Below, in pieces: positions 9,884-19,270 of a DNA stretch of 64,000 bases; within the stretch, counting starts at the first letter, position 1; the number at the start of each line of letters is the position of its first letter. The stretch is taken from contig NZ_JXXV01000006.1 of NCBI RefSeq assembly GCF_000967545.1, forward strand, positions 102,867 to 166,866. Direction: 5' to 3'. The notes beneath the pieces are model-generated. The model worked only from the letters and a program-made list of their open reading frames with translations. It had not been told where the DNA came from and ran no database searches. The translations under genes were made by a program, and so were the position numbers. This stretch comes from Vibrio galatheae. Lineage in GTDB: Bacteria > Pseudomonadota > Gammaproteobacteria > Enterobacterales > Vibrionaceae.

Positions 9884-10711
9884 TTATTCGGCGCTGACTT
9901 CCACTTCATAGGAGGTAAACTTACGAATATTGATCACACCAGTATCAAAAATCATATATTGCCCCTTAATGCCTTGCAGAACGCCGGCAACTTCAGGTTT
10001 TTTGTCAAAATTGTGGGAGGTTATCTTGGTTGGATGCTGCGTCACTGGATAGTGAATCGCGGTAATGCCTTCTTGGAGAACTTCAATAGCATCGTCGCCA
10101 AACTGTTGTCTTATCTCGCTAATTTTTTCCTCGACCAAAGGAAGAAGTTCGCTAAATCGTTCTTCTAGTGCCATTGGTTCACCGTCACCTTTTAGTAAGG
10201 TTCGCCAGTTGGTTTTGTCAGCAATATGTTTCGCGAGTTCGACTTCAATCAGTCCTGAAATATGACGTGTTTTTACCTTGAAAATAGGCAGTCCTTGTGT
10301 GGCTCCTTGATCTATCCAACGAGTTGGGATTTGGGTATGACGAGTAATCCCAACTTTGAGGCTAGACGTGTTCGAAAGGTAAACATAGTGATCGACCATA
10401 CAGTTCTCTTCACCCCACTGCGGCTCACGACAAGTACCTTGATCGTAGTGGCAAGTCTCTGGCTTCATAATACACATGTCGCAACTTGCGAGCTTTTTCA
10501 TGCACACAAAGCAGTGCCCTTGAGAATAGCTTTTCTTGGTTTTTTTGCCGCAAGAACAACAATAAATGTTGCCTGTGTGAGTTAGGGTAAGACTTTTACC
10601 GATAAAAGGTGCCAGATCGACGAGCTCGTCGCCAACAGGCAGGCGGTAGTGAACGGTATTTTCGAGAGAGGCACGCATTTTTCTCAACGTACCTTTAGCT
10701 AATAAAGACAT
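9884..10711 (-). CDS. DUF2797 family protein, Cys-rich, GIY-YIG-like core
   Basis: 275 residues. I recognise the DUF2797 pattern: an N-terminal domain, a cysteine-rich segment (CCSCGKK, HCFVCMKKLASCDMC, then ETCHYDQGTCR) able to bind one or more metals, and a core reading YVYLSN...KVGIT...RWIDQGA. That core resembles the YVY...GIT...R pattern of GIY-YIG nucleases, but a nuclease role is my inference. No signal peptide or membrane helix is seen, so it is cytoplasmic. It stands alone with a convergent neighbour. No function is known to me. Confidence 0.75.
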   Translation of the reverse strand: MSLLAKGTLRKMRASLENTVHYRLPVGDELVDLAPFIGKSLTLTHTGNIYCCSCGKKTKKSYSQGHCFVCMKKLASCDMCIMKPETCHYDQGTCREPQWGEENCMVDHYVYLSNTSSLKVGITRHTQIPTRWIDQGATQGLPIFKVKTRHISGLIEVELAKHIADKTNWRTLLKGDGEPMALEERFSELLPLVEEKISEIRQQFGDDAIEVLQEGITAIHYPVTQHPTKITSHNFDKKPEVAGVLQGIKGQYMIFDTGVINIRKFTSYEVEVSAE

Positions 10712-10989
10712 GACAGTGCTCTTTTTTCAACGAGGGTAATCCCTCTTTGTTATTAGGGCGCCATTGTAGCAGTTTTTGATTCATTCAGGTCAAATCATGG
10801 TGACAACTTGGTCTTTTAGGATGGGCCTTTAGCGTGCTTTTTCGTTGATATTTTAGCTTTCAGTTTATGAGTCAGATCTAATATTTATCCGCTTTTATTT
10901 AGCGAAAACGCAATAAAATGGAAGCGATATCTTATTATTATTTTGAGTCGAGTCTCCATTTTCAGCATTTCGATGATTGGATTGTAGTA

Positions 10990-12303
10990 TTGAAAGTTAT
11001 TCATAAAGTCATCTTTTTTATGGTCATCCTGACTATCATGCTCGTGCAGTTGTATTGGATGCACGGATCTAGCCATGTTTTTAAAATATTCCCAGGTGAG
11101 TATGCCTTTACATCTTTTGATGATCAGGAGCAGGGCGGGATCAGCACCTCTTCAATTGAAACGACTGACTCTGACATTGTTTTGAATTGTACCTTAAATA
11201 AATCTGATGCCTATCAGTGGCCTTACTGTGGGATAACGGTACAGCTTGGCGAAAGCGTCCATCAAGGCTTGAATCTGAGACGCTATCATACTATCCGCCT
11301 TAACATCGATTTTAGCCAACTCGACAGCGACCAAGAGCCGAACCTGCGTTTGTATCTGCGTAACTTCAACCCGGAGTATTCGGTGGAAGATAACGAGTAT
11401 TCGCAAAAATACAATGGCCTTTCTTATGCTCCGGGAGTTGATAATGGTGTTATCGATATTCCGATTGCCAACCTACAGGTGTTGACTTGGTGGTTGGCCG
11501 ACAACCATATTCCGATTGAGCATTCTGCGCCGGAATTTACCAATATCACTAAGCTAGAATTAGCGACCGGGTCTAACCAATTCGTTGGTCAATACCAAAT
11601 GACGGTTAAGAGTGTTGAACTGGTGGGCAATTACGTTGAGGGTGAAACCTTGATGTTGGTGCTGTTGGTGTTTTGGGTATCTCTCGCATTGGTCTACAGC
11701 GCAATTGAGATTAGACGTAGCCATCAGCTCATTTTACGCTCTCAGTTTAGGCATGATCACTTACGCAAGCTGAACTCAGAACTACAAGAACAAAACATTC
11801 ACTTCGCCGAGTTGGCTCATCGAGATGCTTTGACCGGCGCGATGAATCGTTACTCGATTCGCGAATGGTTAAATACGCATTTTGAGGGTGATTTAGGCCA
11901 GCAAAAAGCGTTATCTGCTCTCTATCTCGATATTGACCATTTCAAAGACGTGAATGATAAGTACGGTCACACTATGGGGGACGATATCTTACGTGAGTTT
12001 ACTATGGTGATACTTGGGATTCTAAGCCCAAGCGAACGCTTAGTAAGGTGGGGTGGCGAAGAATTTGTTGTTTTCTGTCCAGGTTTTGACCTCAAAGAGG
12101 CCAGCGAGTTAGCGGAAAAAATTCGTCACCGTATTGAGTCGCATATATGGGTACATGGCGATCCGCTGACAACGAGTATTGGTGTTGCATCAAGAAGCAG
12201 TGATGAGCGAACCAATGAAATGTTAACCCGAGCTGACGAAGCTCTGTATACGGCGAAGCGCAAAGGGAGAAATCGGGTTATTGCGACTCCTCGTCCAGAT
12301 TAG
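10990..12303 (+). CDS. Membrane-bound diguanylate cyclase (GGDEF)
   Basis: The frame is open from an ATG at 10918 (461 residues), but the first 24 codons are unlike a protein start; a TTG at 10990 giving M-K-V-I-H-K before the first membrane helix, or the ATG at 11020, fits better. A periplasmic domain of about 190 residues follows, then a second helix (VLLVFWVSLALVY), a short coiled-coil and a GGDEF domain with DALTGAMNR, YLDIDHFK and an intact RWGGEEF. It should make c-di-GMP from two GTP. The RxxD inhibitory site is absent at the usual spacing (the residues are SPSE). The periplasmic region is not one I can name. Its 3' end overlaps sanA convergently by 26 bases. Confidence 0.85.
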   Translation: MKVIHKVIFFMVILTIMLVQLYWMHGSSHVFKIFPGEYAFTSFDDQEQGGISTSSIETTDSDIVLNCTLNKSDAYQWPYCGITVQLGESVHQGLNLRRYHTIRLNIDFSQLDSDQEPNLRLYLRNFNPEYSVEDNEYSQKYNGLSYAPGVDNGVIDIPIANLQVLTWWLADNHIPIEHSAPEFTNITKLELATGSNQFVGQYQMTVKSVELVGNYVEGETLMLVLLVFWVSLALVYSAIEIRRSHQLILRSQFRHDHLRKLNSELQEQNIHFAELAHRDALTGAMNRYSIREWLNTHFEGDLGQQKALSALYLDIDHFKDVNDKYGHTMGDDILREFTMVILGILSPSERLVRWGGEEFVVFCPGFDLKEASELAEKIRHRIESHIWVHGDPLTTSIGVASRSSDERTNEMLTRADEALYTAKRKGRNRVIATPRPD

Positions 12304-13060
12304 CGCTAGAACTTGCTTCAACGCTGTCGCTTTGGTCTGAAAATTGCTCAACCAAGATAGGTTCCTTAGGCCCTAGAAACTTAGGCTTCGCATCAATAAT
12401 ATAGATATCAAGCATCGCTTTAGCCCGCGCAAATACCTCCCTCATTCGCACTTTGAATCCAGAATGATTTGAGGGGCCTGCAACTGCGAAGCACTTGGCG
12501 TCAATGTCGTGTGAGTTGGCGATAAAGATTGCCCGTTCACAATGGAATTTTTGCGAAATGATCAGGAAATGATTAGTGTCGAAAATCTCTTTTGCTCTGA
12601 CGACTGAGTCTAGAGTTCGAAACCCTGCATAATCCAAAAAAATATTCTCTTCAGGTACTTCTGCCTTGAGTAGATCACGCTTCATCGTCCAAGGTTCGTT
12701 ATAGGAGCGGTGAGCATTGTCGCCACTTAACAGAAAGTATTCGACTTTCCCTTGCTGATAGAGATCGATCGCTGCATCGATGCGGTTGGTGTAGTACTCA
12801 TTGAGCACTTTCCCAAGGTATTTGCTGGTGCCTAGCACGACCGCGACATCGAATGATTCAATTTCATCCGCTTGGGTAAACAGTTGATCTTGTGCTTGGT
12901 AAGAGACCCAGCGATCAATCGCGAAAAGGGTGATGGCGAGAAAAATGATGGCGATCGGCAACCACGTCAACATTCTCAGCAATAACTTTAGCCAAGTCCT
13001 CGTTCGTGGTTGATGGTGAAATAATCTGCGCACTAAATCTGTCGGTTCCGTTGTGCCCAT
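12278..13060 (-). CDS. sanA: SanA/YdcF-family (DUF218) inner-membrane protein
   Basis: About 260 residues: a single N-terminal membrane helix (LPIAIIFLAITLFAID) then a DUF218 domain with VVLGTSKY, LLSGDN, YNEPWTMKRDL, LDYAGFRTLDS and FHCERA, all close to enterobacterial SanA. SanA supports the envelope permeability barrier (vancomycin exclusion at high temperature in E. coli). The frame opens at a TTG at 13081; the ATG at 13060 is chosen, but a GTG at 13033 sharing a base with the stop codon of the upstream DUF3392 gene is also possible. Either way the two are translationally coupled. The C-terminal tail is acidic and Ser-rich. Confidence 0.85.
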   Translation of the reverse strand: MGTTEPTDLVRRLFHHQPRTRTWLKLLLRMLTWLPIAIIFLAITLFAIDRWVSYQAQDQLFTQADEIESFDVAVVLGTSKYLGKVLNEYYTNRIDAAIDLYQQGKVEYFLLSGDNAHRSYNEPWTMKRDLLKAEVPEENIFLDYAGFRTLDSVVRAKEIFDTNHFLIISQKFHCERAIFIANSHDIDAKCFAVAGPSNHSGFKVRMREVFARAKAMLDIYIIDAKPKFLGPKEPILVEQFSDQSDSVEASSSANLDEESQ

Positions 13061-13353
13061 AGGCCAATGATCATGAAGCAAAACAATACGATGGAAAACA
13101 TGATGCCAGCCTCAAGACCGCTTAATGTCCGAGATAGGTAAGGTGTTGCTTTAATGATGATTAAGCCGTAACCGAACGCGTTAATCAAGACAAACACTAT
13201 CGTTCTTAGGGCGAAGTTTGTATTTCTTAATAATTTTCTCACTAGCGCGTTGATCTCTCCGCCTGCCATCACTAAGGTACAGGCAATCAGTGCGGTCGAA
13301 ATCTCGCCGAGGTAGGGGCGCAAATATCCGCCGAAAAGGTTAAGGTATTCCAT
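13033..13353 (-). CDS. DUF3392 family small membrane protein
   Basis: 106 residues with three predicted membrane helices (about 15-32, 50-68 and 80-98) and the C-terminal sequence WAQRNRQI. It matches DUF3392, a family largely confined to Vibrionaceae and relatives, with no assigned function. It overlaps sanA by about 28 bases in another frame, so the two are probably one transcript. No strong ribosome binding site precedes the ATG. Confidence 0.8.
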   Translation of the reverse strand: MEYLNLFGGYLRPYLGEISTALIACTLVMAGGEINALVRKLLRNTNFALRTIVFVLINAFGYGLIIIKATPYLSRTLSGLEAGIMFSIVLFCFMIIGLWAQRNRQI

Positions 13354-13453
13354 GATAATACAAGTAAAAGCCGTTGATTAACCGAGAATAACACGAAGCA
13401 ATAGAAACGGGGATATGAGAAATCTACGACGAGACATAGCTGGCAGTAATAAA

Positions 13454-13475
13454 AAACCCAGCCTTGGCTGGGTTT
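13454..13475 (-). terminator. Terminator after maeA
   Basis: Minus strand AAACCCAGCC-AA-GGCTGGGTTT followed by TTTATT, 8 bases beyond the maeA stop codon. Confidence 0.85.
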
Positions 13476-13482
13476 GATTGAC

Positions 13483-15174
13483 TTAGAACGCGGTACGCTT
13501 GTAACGGCGATAAACTGGCTGCCAAAATGAAGAGTCAATGGCTTCTTCGAGGGCTTCGTCGGTGATTTCGAGTGCAACGCCTTGCTCAATCGCTTTCTTA
13601 CCTACCGCGAAGGCTATTTTCTTCGATACTGAGTGAATCGCTTCTAGTGGTGGCAGTAGTGCGCCTTGGCCATTGATAGCGAGCGGTGAACAAGTTGCTA
13701 ACGCACGGCTCGACTCCATCAGCATTTCGTTGGTTACACGCTTAGCATTGACCGCCAATACGCCCAATCCGATACCCGGGAATATGTAGCTGTTGTTACA
13801 TTGCGCGATCGGGTAGGTTTTACCTTCAAGTACCACAGGATCAAACGGACTACCCGTTGCCACTAACGCTTCACCGTTTGTCCAGTGGATGATGTCATTA
13901 GGTGTTGCTTCAACGCGGCTGGTTGGATTAGACAATGGGAAGACGATTGGTCGCGCACAGTGCTTATGCATCTCTTTAATGACTTCTTCGCTAAACAAAC
14001 CCGGAGCACCAGAGACGCCAATTAGCACGTTTGGTTTACCATTACGCATCACATCAAGCAAAGAGAAGCCAGTGCCTTCACTTTGCCACTCTGCAGTGTT
14101 GGCGTGTTTTTGCACCAATCGCTGTTGGAAATCGAGCAGATTTGGCATGCCTTCTTGCAGTAGACCCCAACGGTCAACCATAAATACCTGTGAGCGCGCT
14201 TGTTCATCGCTAATTCCTTCCGATACCATCTGCGCGATAATTGCTTCGGCAATGCCACAACCTGCTGAGCCAGCGCCGAGGAATGTGATACGTTGCTGAG
14301 ATAGTTGGCTTCCTGCCGCTTTACATGCGGCGAGTAACGAACCAACGGTGACTGCAGCGGTACCTTGAATATCATCATTGAAACAGCAGAAACGATCTTT
14401 GTATCGATCCAGTAGCGGCATCGCGTTCTTTTGCGCAAAATCTTCAAATTGGATTAATGCATCTGGCCAGCGTCGCTGAACTGCCTGCATAAACTCTTCG
14501 AGGAAAGCGTCGTACTCAGCACCCGTAATGCGAGGGTGACGCCAGCCCATATACATAGGATCCGCCAGTCTTTGCGGGTTGTTTGTACCAACATCGAGGA
14601 CGATAGGTAAGGTGTAAGCTGGACTAATACCACCACATGCCGTGTAGAGAGCAAGCTTACCGATAGGAATTCCCATACCACCAATGCCCTGGTCACCAAG
14701 CCCAAGAATTCGTTCGCCGTCAGTAACGACAATCACTTTAACGTTGTGGTTTGAGGCGTTGTTTAGAATGTCGTCAATGCGCTCTCGGTTAGCGTAAGAG
14801 ACGAACAGACCACGGCCGCGACGATAGATGTTGGAAAAGTTTTCACACGCTGCACCAACTGTTGGTGTATAGATGATTGGCATCATCTCTGATATGTGAT
14901 TTTGCACCAAACGGTAGAAGAGCGTTTCGTTGGTATCTTGAATGTTGCGTAGATAAATATGCTTGTCCATATCGCTCTCAAAACTGCGATATTGTTGGTA
15001 AGCACGTTCAACTTGTTCCTGAATAGTTTCAGTGGTTTCTGGTAGCAGACCTTCTAGATTGAATGAGCTTCTTTCTTCTGCAGAGAAAGCACTGCCTTTG
15101 TTGAGGAGGGGAGTGCTGAGAAGTGCAGGGCCTGCATATTGGATATAAAGAGGGCGTTTATCGTTATTCATCAC
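13483..15174 (-). CDS. maeA: NAD-dependent malic enzyme
   Basis: 563 residues, close to E. coli MaeA/SfcA (565). It decarboxylates malate to pyruvate with NAD reduction and a divalent metal. Visible motifs are [17 protein letters not shown], the [10 protein letters not shown] segment, [17 protein letters not shown], the metal-binding FEDFAQKNA and FNDDIQGTA, and the nucleotide-binding [14 protein letters not shown]. The gene starts with ATG ATG (15174 or 15171); neither is favoured strongly. It is divergent from the helicase gene and is monocistronic, with a terminator directly after it. Confidence 0.95.
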   Translation of the reverse strand: MMNNDKRPLYIQYAGPALLSTPLLNKGSAFSAEERSSFNLEGLLPETTETIQEQVERAYQQYRSFESDMDKHIYLRNIQDTNETLFYRLVQNHISEMMPIIYTPTVGAACENFSNIYRRGRGLFVSYANRERIDDILNNASNHNVKVIVVTDGERILGLGDQGIGGMGIPIGKLALYTACGGISPAYTLPIVLDVGTNNPQRLADPMYMGWRHPRITGAEYDAFLEEFMQAVQRRWPDALIQFEDFAQKNAMPLLDRYKDRFCCFNDDIQGTAAVTVGSLLAACKAAGSQLSQQRITFLGAGSAGCGIAEAIIAQMVSEGISDEQARSQVFMVDRWGLLQEGMPNLLDFQQRLVQKHANTAEWQSEGTGFSLLDVMRNGKPNVLIGVSGAPGLFSEEVIKEMHKHCARPIVFPLSNPTSRVEATPNDIIHWTNGEALVATGSPFDPVVLEGKTYPIAQCNNSYIFPGIGLGVLAVNAKRVTNEMLMESSRALATCSPLAINGQGALLPPLEAIHSVSKKIAFAVGKKAIEQGVALEITDEALEEAIDSSFWQPVYRRYKRTAF

Positions 15175-15327
15175 ATGCCTTAGTAGGGGGTTAGGGTCAA
15201 CAGACCTTTGGGAACAGGAACTTGAAAATGATAGGGATTCGTTGCGTTAATGTAAACTGAATATTCCTCCATTCTGATAAAGTTTGCGTATATAATTTCG
15301 AGCTTTAAACCTCGCTATGTGTAAATC

Positions 15328-17673
15328 ATGATAAGCCTGCCGATCGATACTCTCCAACCAGACTTTCTCTCTTTGCTGCCGAGCAACCATCTTATTGTTG
15401 AAGCCGAGACGGGGTCTGGAAAATCAACGCGCTTACCTTTGTGGGCTGCGCAAACTGGGCGAGTATTAGTTATCGAGCCGCGCCGTATTGCCTGCACTTC
15501 ATTAGCTCAGTTTCTTGCGAAGCAAAGTGGTCAGGCATTGGGGAAATCGATAGGTTACGCAATCAAGCTAGATAGCCAGTTTGACGACAATACCCAAGTG
15601 GTGTTTGTCACTCCCGGAGTGGCTCTGCGTTGGTACTCAGAAAACAAGTTGCAGGACTTTAAAACCGTCATTGTTGATGAGTTTCACGAACGGCGCTGGG
15701 ATACCGATCTGCTGGTTGCTCTGCTTAAAGGTGATGCCAACCATCAACTGGTTGTCACATCGGCAACTATAGAGGGCGAAAAATTAGCGGCATACATGGG
15801 TGCGAGTCGCCTGTATGCGCAGGGACGTAATTACCATGTTGCGATTGGATACCGTGCACGTGATTCCAGACAACTTCCAGATATTCGCAATCTTGAGCAG
15901 AGAGTGACTCAAGAAGTGAGCGAGCTTCTTGATGTTGAAGGAGACATCTTAGTATTTTTGCCCGGCAGGAAAGAGATTGCCCAATGTATGAGTCAGCTGG
16001 CGAGTATCGACGGTATCATCGCGGTTCCGCTTCATGCTTCGGTGACCAATGAACAAAGGGAAATCGCATTAAGCATCCTGCCTCAAAAAAAAGTTGTACT
16101 GGCGACCAACGTTGCTGAAACGTCACTGACGATCCCTAATATTGTTGCTGTCATTGATTCAGGACTTGAGCGCAGAACAGAGCAGCGCAATGGACGAACC
16201 ACGTTAAGTTTAAAGCACATTTCAAAAGCCAGCGCTCAACAGAGAAGTGGACGTGCAGGACGAGTGATGGACGGAGTGTGTATCCGCCTGTACGGAGAAC
16301 ATGCTGCGCTGTCCGATGTGACGCCACCCGAAATGCACCGCGAATCGTTAACAGAAGCAATGCTCGCCTCTGCCTGTTGTGGTCAAGCGCTCGATAAGCT
16401 TGATTTTTTAAACCCTCTTCCCGATCGATCATTAAATCAAGCACGAAACATACTCTTGGCGATGGGAGCGGTCGATGAAGACGGTAAGGTAACCGAACAT
16501 GGTAGCCGCATTTACCCACTACCCATTGATGCGTTGTATGCCGATTTGGTAACACGTATGCCGACTCGGGCTCTGCGTGAAGCTATGGTGGATCTCACGG
16601 CCGTTCTTGCGACACCAGCGAACTTGTACCGTTTATCATCCAGTGACGAGGCGAGAGAAAGGCTTGAGCAACAAGAGCCGCTCGGATGTGACGCGCAAAT
16701 CGCTATCGGCGTGATCCGTGGCGCCGCCTTCGCAGGTGTCAATGTCGACTCTGAAGTGCTAAGAGAATCTCAAGCGCTCGCGGCGCAGATGCGTGAAGTA
16801 TTTGAATTACCACAGCTTAGTGTGGCTTCTCGCTATTCTCATGCTGCACTAGTCGAAGCCATTGCCCAGTTGCATCCTGAGTTGGTCTTCGTTCGCCGGT
16901 CAAAGCGTCGTGAGGCGATGGCGAACGGTGAAATGGAAGTGACATTAGGTCGAGAAAGTCGCTTTCTAAGCAAATATGAAGCGGCGTTGGTACTGGACAC
17001 TCACAGCCTATCGGGAAGAGGGGTGAAGCAAACGCTCAATTTAGCCACTTTCACCCTACCGATTAAACTTACTACTCTTAGCCAACTAGGCATCGGGGAA
17101 TGGCAACAAGGGGAAGTCACAACGCTTGATGATCAACCTGCGATTGAAATGAATCTTATCTACGCAGGCAGAGTGATTGAACGTCGGTATGAGCTGGCAC
17201 AAGGAAGTATGGCGATTAAGCCAATGGTTGAAGCGGTAAAAGCAAACAAGCTACTGCCAGGCTTTGCAAATGTGCGTCAAAAGCAGATTGAACACTGGAA
17301 ATTATACGTTGCTCTGGGGCTAGGAGAGACAGAGCAAGATATCAGCCAACTCACTTTTGAGTCTTGGTTTACCGAGCAGTTAACGCTGTTAGAGCTCAGT
17401 GATATATCTGAACTCGATCTATTTAGTGACGATGACTTTGTCTTCGAAGGGATCCCTTACTGGGAATATGAAGAGTTTGCCAGTGCCTATCCCTTTGAAC
17501 TTGCTTTAGGTGATTTGAACCTTGATGTGGAATACCACGCCGAGAAAAAACTTGTCTATGTGGTACACCGAGATGGGCTGCGTAAAGGCTATCCAAAACG
17601 ATGGGAATTACCGAGCTGGAAGGGGTGGAGAATTCAGTACAAGAGGGCGAGTAAAATTGTTGATATCAAATAG
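15328..17673 (+). CDS. HrpB-like DEAH-box helicase with DEFH variant
   Basis: 781 residues. Superfamily 2 helicase motifs run in order: AETGSGKST (I), EPRRIA (Ia), FVTPGVAL (Ib), DEFHERR (II), TSATIE (III), FLPGRKEI (IV), ATNVAETSLTIPNI (V) and QQRSGRAGR (VI). This is the HrpA/HrpB branch of ATP-dependent RNA helicases, and the length is near that of HrpB. Motif II is DEFH instead of DEAH. The C-terminal third differs from the HrpB that I know, so it may be a distinct subfamily. It is divergent from maeA and has no obvious ribosome binding site. Confidence 0.82.
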   Translation: MISLPIDTLQPDFLSLLPSNHLIVEAETGSGKSTRLPLWAAQTGRVLVIEPRRIACTSLAQFLAKQSGQALGKSIGYAIKLDSQFDDNTQVVFVTPGVALRWYSENKLQDFKTVIVDEFHERRWDTDLLVALLKGDANHQLVVTSATIEGEKLAAYMGASRLYAQGRNYHVAIGYRARDSRQLPDIRNLEQRVTQEVSELLDVEGDILVFLPGRKEIAQCMSQLASIDGIIAVPLHASVTNEQREIALSILPQKKVVLATNVAETSLTIPNIVAVIDSGLERRTEQRNGRTTLSLKHISKASAQQRSGRAGRVMDGVCIRLYGEHAALSDVTPPEMHRESLTEAMLASACCGQALDKLDFLNPLPDRSLNQARNILLAMGAVDEDGKVTEHGSRIYPLPIDALYADLVTRMPTRALREAMVDLTAVLATPANLYRLSSSDEARERLEQQEPLGCDAQIAIGVIRGAAFAGVNVDSEVLRESQALAAQMREVFELPQLSVASRYSHAALVEAIAQLHPELVFVRRSKRREAMANGEMEVTLGRESRFLSKYEAALVLDTHSLSGRGVKQTLNLATFTLPIKLTTLSQLGIGEWQQGEVTTLDDQPAIEMNLIYAGRVIERRYELAQGSMAIKPMVEAVKANKLLPGFANVRQKQIEHWKLYVALGLGETEQDISQLTFESWFTEQLTLLELSDISELDLFSDDDFVFEGIPYWEYEEFASAYPFELALGDLNLDVEYHAEKKLVYVVHRDGLRKGYPKRWELPSWKGWRIQYKRASKIVDIK

Positions 17674-17887
17674 CACCCGGTCGTTAGATATTATTTTGTC
17701 TGTAAAATATTAAGCAACCGGTCTCGTATATCACTTAATTGTACACATTTTGTTACCGTTGTGGTTTTTATATAGCTTTTTAAAACGGATTTAGGGCATA
17801 AAAGACCGATGTCTTATATCCTATTGCTATAACCAATCGAATCTAGGATATTAAGTACACTGTGTTGCCGATATTACGGGGGATGAT

Positions 17888-18265
17888 ATGGAACATCTAG
17901 GCAAGACAAGTGTTGTGTTCGACTATACTTCTTTTCTCGGTGCTTCTTGCAGTAAGAAATGGACTTTCTTAGAAGCTATGAGTACGTTTGCACCTATATT
18001 CAGCTTAGCTTGGAAAAATACGATAAAAGAAACACTGACGATTGAAGATCGCTTGTGGGATCAAGCTATGAAATCACTCTCGGCGAATCGCAGTGACGAA
18101 TCTAATATCCTCACCTTACTTCAGTTAGCGAAGAGCGAAGGGGTGGCAGAGCTTAAAATTGTGATGCCGTATGAATTAGAAGTTGAGTCATTAGAGCGGA
18201 TGAAATCCAAGTCTAAGATTGACATTCAGGTCTTGTCCCAAGATGAACTGATTATCAAATTTTAG
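17888..18265 (+). CDS. Uncharacterised 125-residue cytoplasmic protein
   Basis: Not recognised. A GGGGG run 7-11 bases upstream supports the ATG at 17888. The N-terminal part has an aromatic and Cys/Lys segment (GASCSKKWTF); the C-terminal half (LLQLAKSEGVAELKIVMPYELEVESLERM) looks like an alpha/beta fold. No signal peptide or membrane helix is seen. It is flanked by a helicase and an outer-membrane protein but has its own terminator, so it is probably monocistronic. Confidence 0.7.
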   Translation: MEHLGKTSVVFDYTSFLGASCSKKWTFLEAMSTFAPIFSLAWKNTIKETLTIEDRLWDQAMKSLSANRSDESNILTLLQLAKSEGVAELKIVMPYELEVESLERMKSKSKIDIQVLSQDELIIKF

Positions 18266-18315
18266 ACTCAGACAATACTCACCAGAACTCTGAATCATTG
18301 CGGCATTTGTTGGCT

Positions 18316-18345
18316 AGAAAAAGATCTCATATGAGATCTTTTTCT
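18316..18345 (+). terminator. Bidirectional terminator
   Basis: AGAAAAAGATCTCAT and ATGAGATCTTTTTCT form a perfect palindrome with T-runs on either strand, 51 bases after the preceding stop codon. Confidence 0.8.
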
Positions 18346-18549
18346 ATATCTGGGATTTAGACTTTGTAGAAGATCATAATTCTCGCAATTTATTCAGTAA
18401 CTTGACGGGCAGTTGTTCTATATTTCTTTACATAACACTTGGTCAGAGCAAAGGTTAACTTTACGAGCATATTAGCGTGCAGATCGCTGATTGCGTTGAG
18501 ACTGGCTGAAATTAACGGATGTTGTTGTATAGGGAATTACGAGGTCAGA

Positions 18550-19203
18550 ATGGATTTGAAGCACTGCTGGTTATACGCTCCTTTGTTGCTTGTTAGCTCA
18601 TTACATGCCGCTGAAACGAACAAGCTGAATAATATTAACTATGACTTCTTTTACGCAGATTTAAGTGCGGGTTCACTTAACGAAAACTTAGGCGTCAACA
18701 ACAATGTCACGGCACTCTCTGTCGGTGGGAATTATGTTTTTAGCGACAATGTTTTGTTTACCCTCGATTATACAGCGAGGTTTATCCACCCTGAAGATGA
18801 AACAACTGAGCTTTACACATTGTTACCGGGTGTTGGTTATCGCTATGCCATTATTGATAGCCTCGACTTAGTGGTTGGCGCAAAGTTGGGTTATCTGTGG
18901 GCGACACAGAGTGTGGACAATACCAACATTAAGTTGTTTAGTGACAATGACTTTAGCTTAGGTGCCAGCGTACAGCTGAGGTATTCACCGTCTGAAAAAT
19001 GGGAGCTAGCCGCGAGCGGTGAGTACAATTACACCGATTTTCTAGACGAGACCATTTTTAATCTCAGAGCCGATTATCAGTTTGCACAACGTTTTACGGT
19101 CGGCGCTTTTTACACTCACCGCGCGGGTGATTTTGCGACTACGAGAATTCAGGGTAATGCGACCACCAATGAAGGTGGAATCTCATTGAGATACTTATTC
19201 TAA
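18550..19203 (+). CDS. Outer-membrane beta-barrel protein
   Basis: 217 residues from the ATG at 18550, which is preceded by GAGG; the longer frame from 18439 lacks such support and would bury the signal peptide. A signal peptide (MDLKHCWLYAPLLLVSSLHA) is followed by alternating hydrophobic/aromatic beta-strands and a C-terminal SLRYLF, whose final phenylalanine is the usual BAM recognition signal. The size suggests an 8- to 10-stranded barrel of the OmpA/OmpW kind. It may be a small porin or adhesin-like barrel; the specific family is not clear. Confidence 0.8.
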   Translation: MDLKHCWLYAPLLLVSSLHAAETNKLNNINYDFFYADLSAGSLNENLGVNNNVTALSVGGNYVFSDNVLFTLDYTARFIHPEDETTELYTLLPGVGYRYAIIDSLDLVVGAKLGYLWATQSVDNTNIKLFSDNDFSLGASVQLRYSPSEKWELAASGEYNYTDFLDETIFNLRADYQFAQRFTVGAFYTHRAGDFATTRIQGNATTNEGGISLRYLF

Positions 19204-19227
19204 GCAATTTTGTTAGATTGATCTGAC

Positions 19228-19255
19228 AAAAAAGCCAGCTTTCGCTGGCTTTTTT
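19228..19255. terminator. Bidirectional terminator between the barrel gene and aspC
   Basis: AAAAAAGCCAGC-TTTC-GCTGGCTTTTTT is symmetrical with A- and T-runs, placed between the two convergent stop codons. Confidence 0.88.
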
Positions 19256-19270
19256 AGCTATGCAAAACGA

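Noticed and set aside
18439..18549. Longer N-terminal extension of the outer-membrane barrel gene
   Set aside because: The 37 extra residues place the signal peptide internally and the upstream ATG has no ribosome binding site; GAGG precedes the ATG at 18550.
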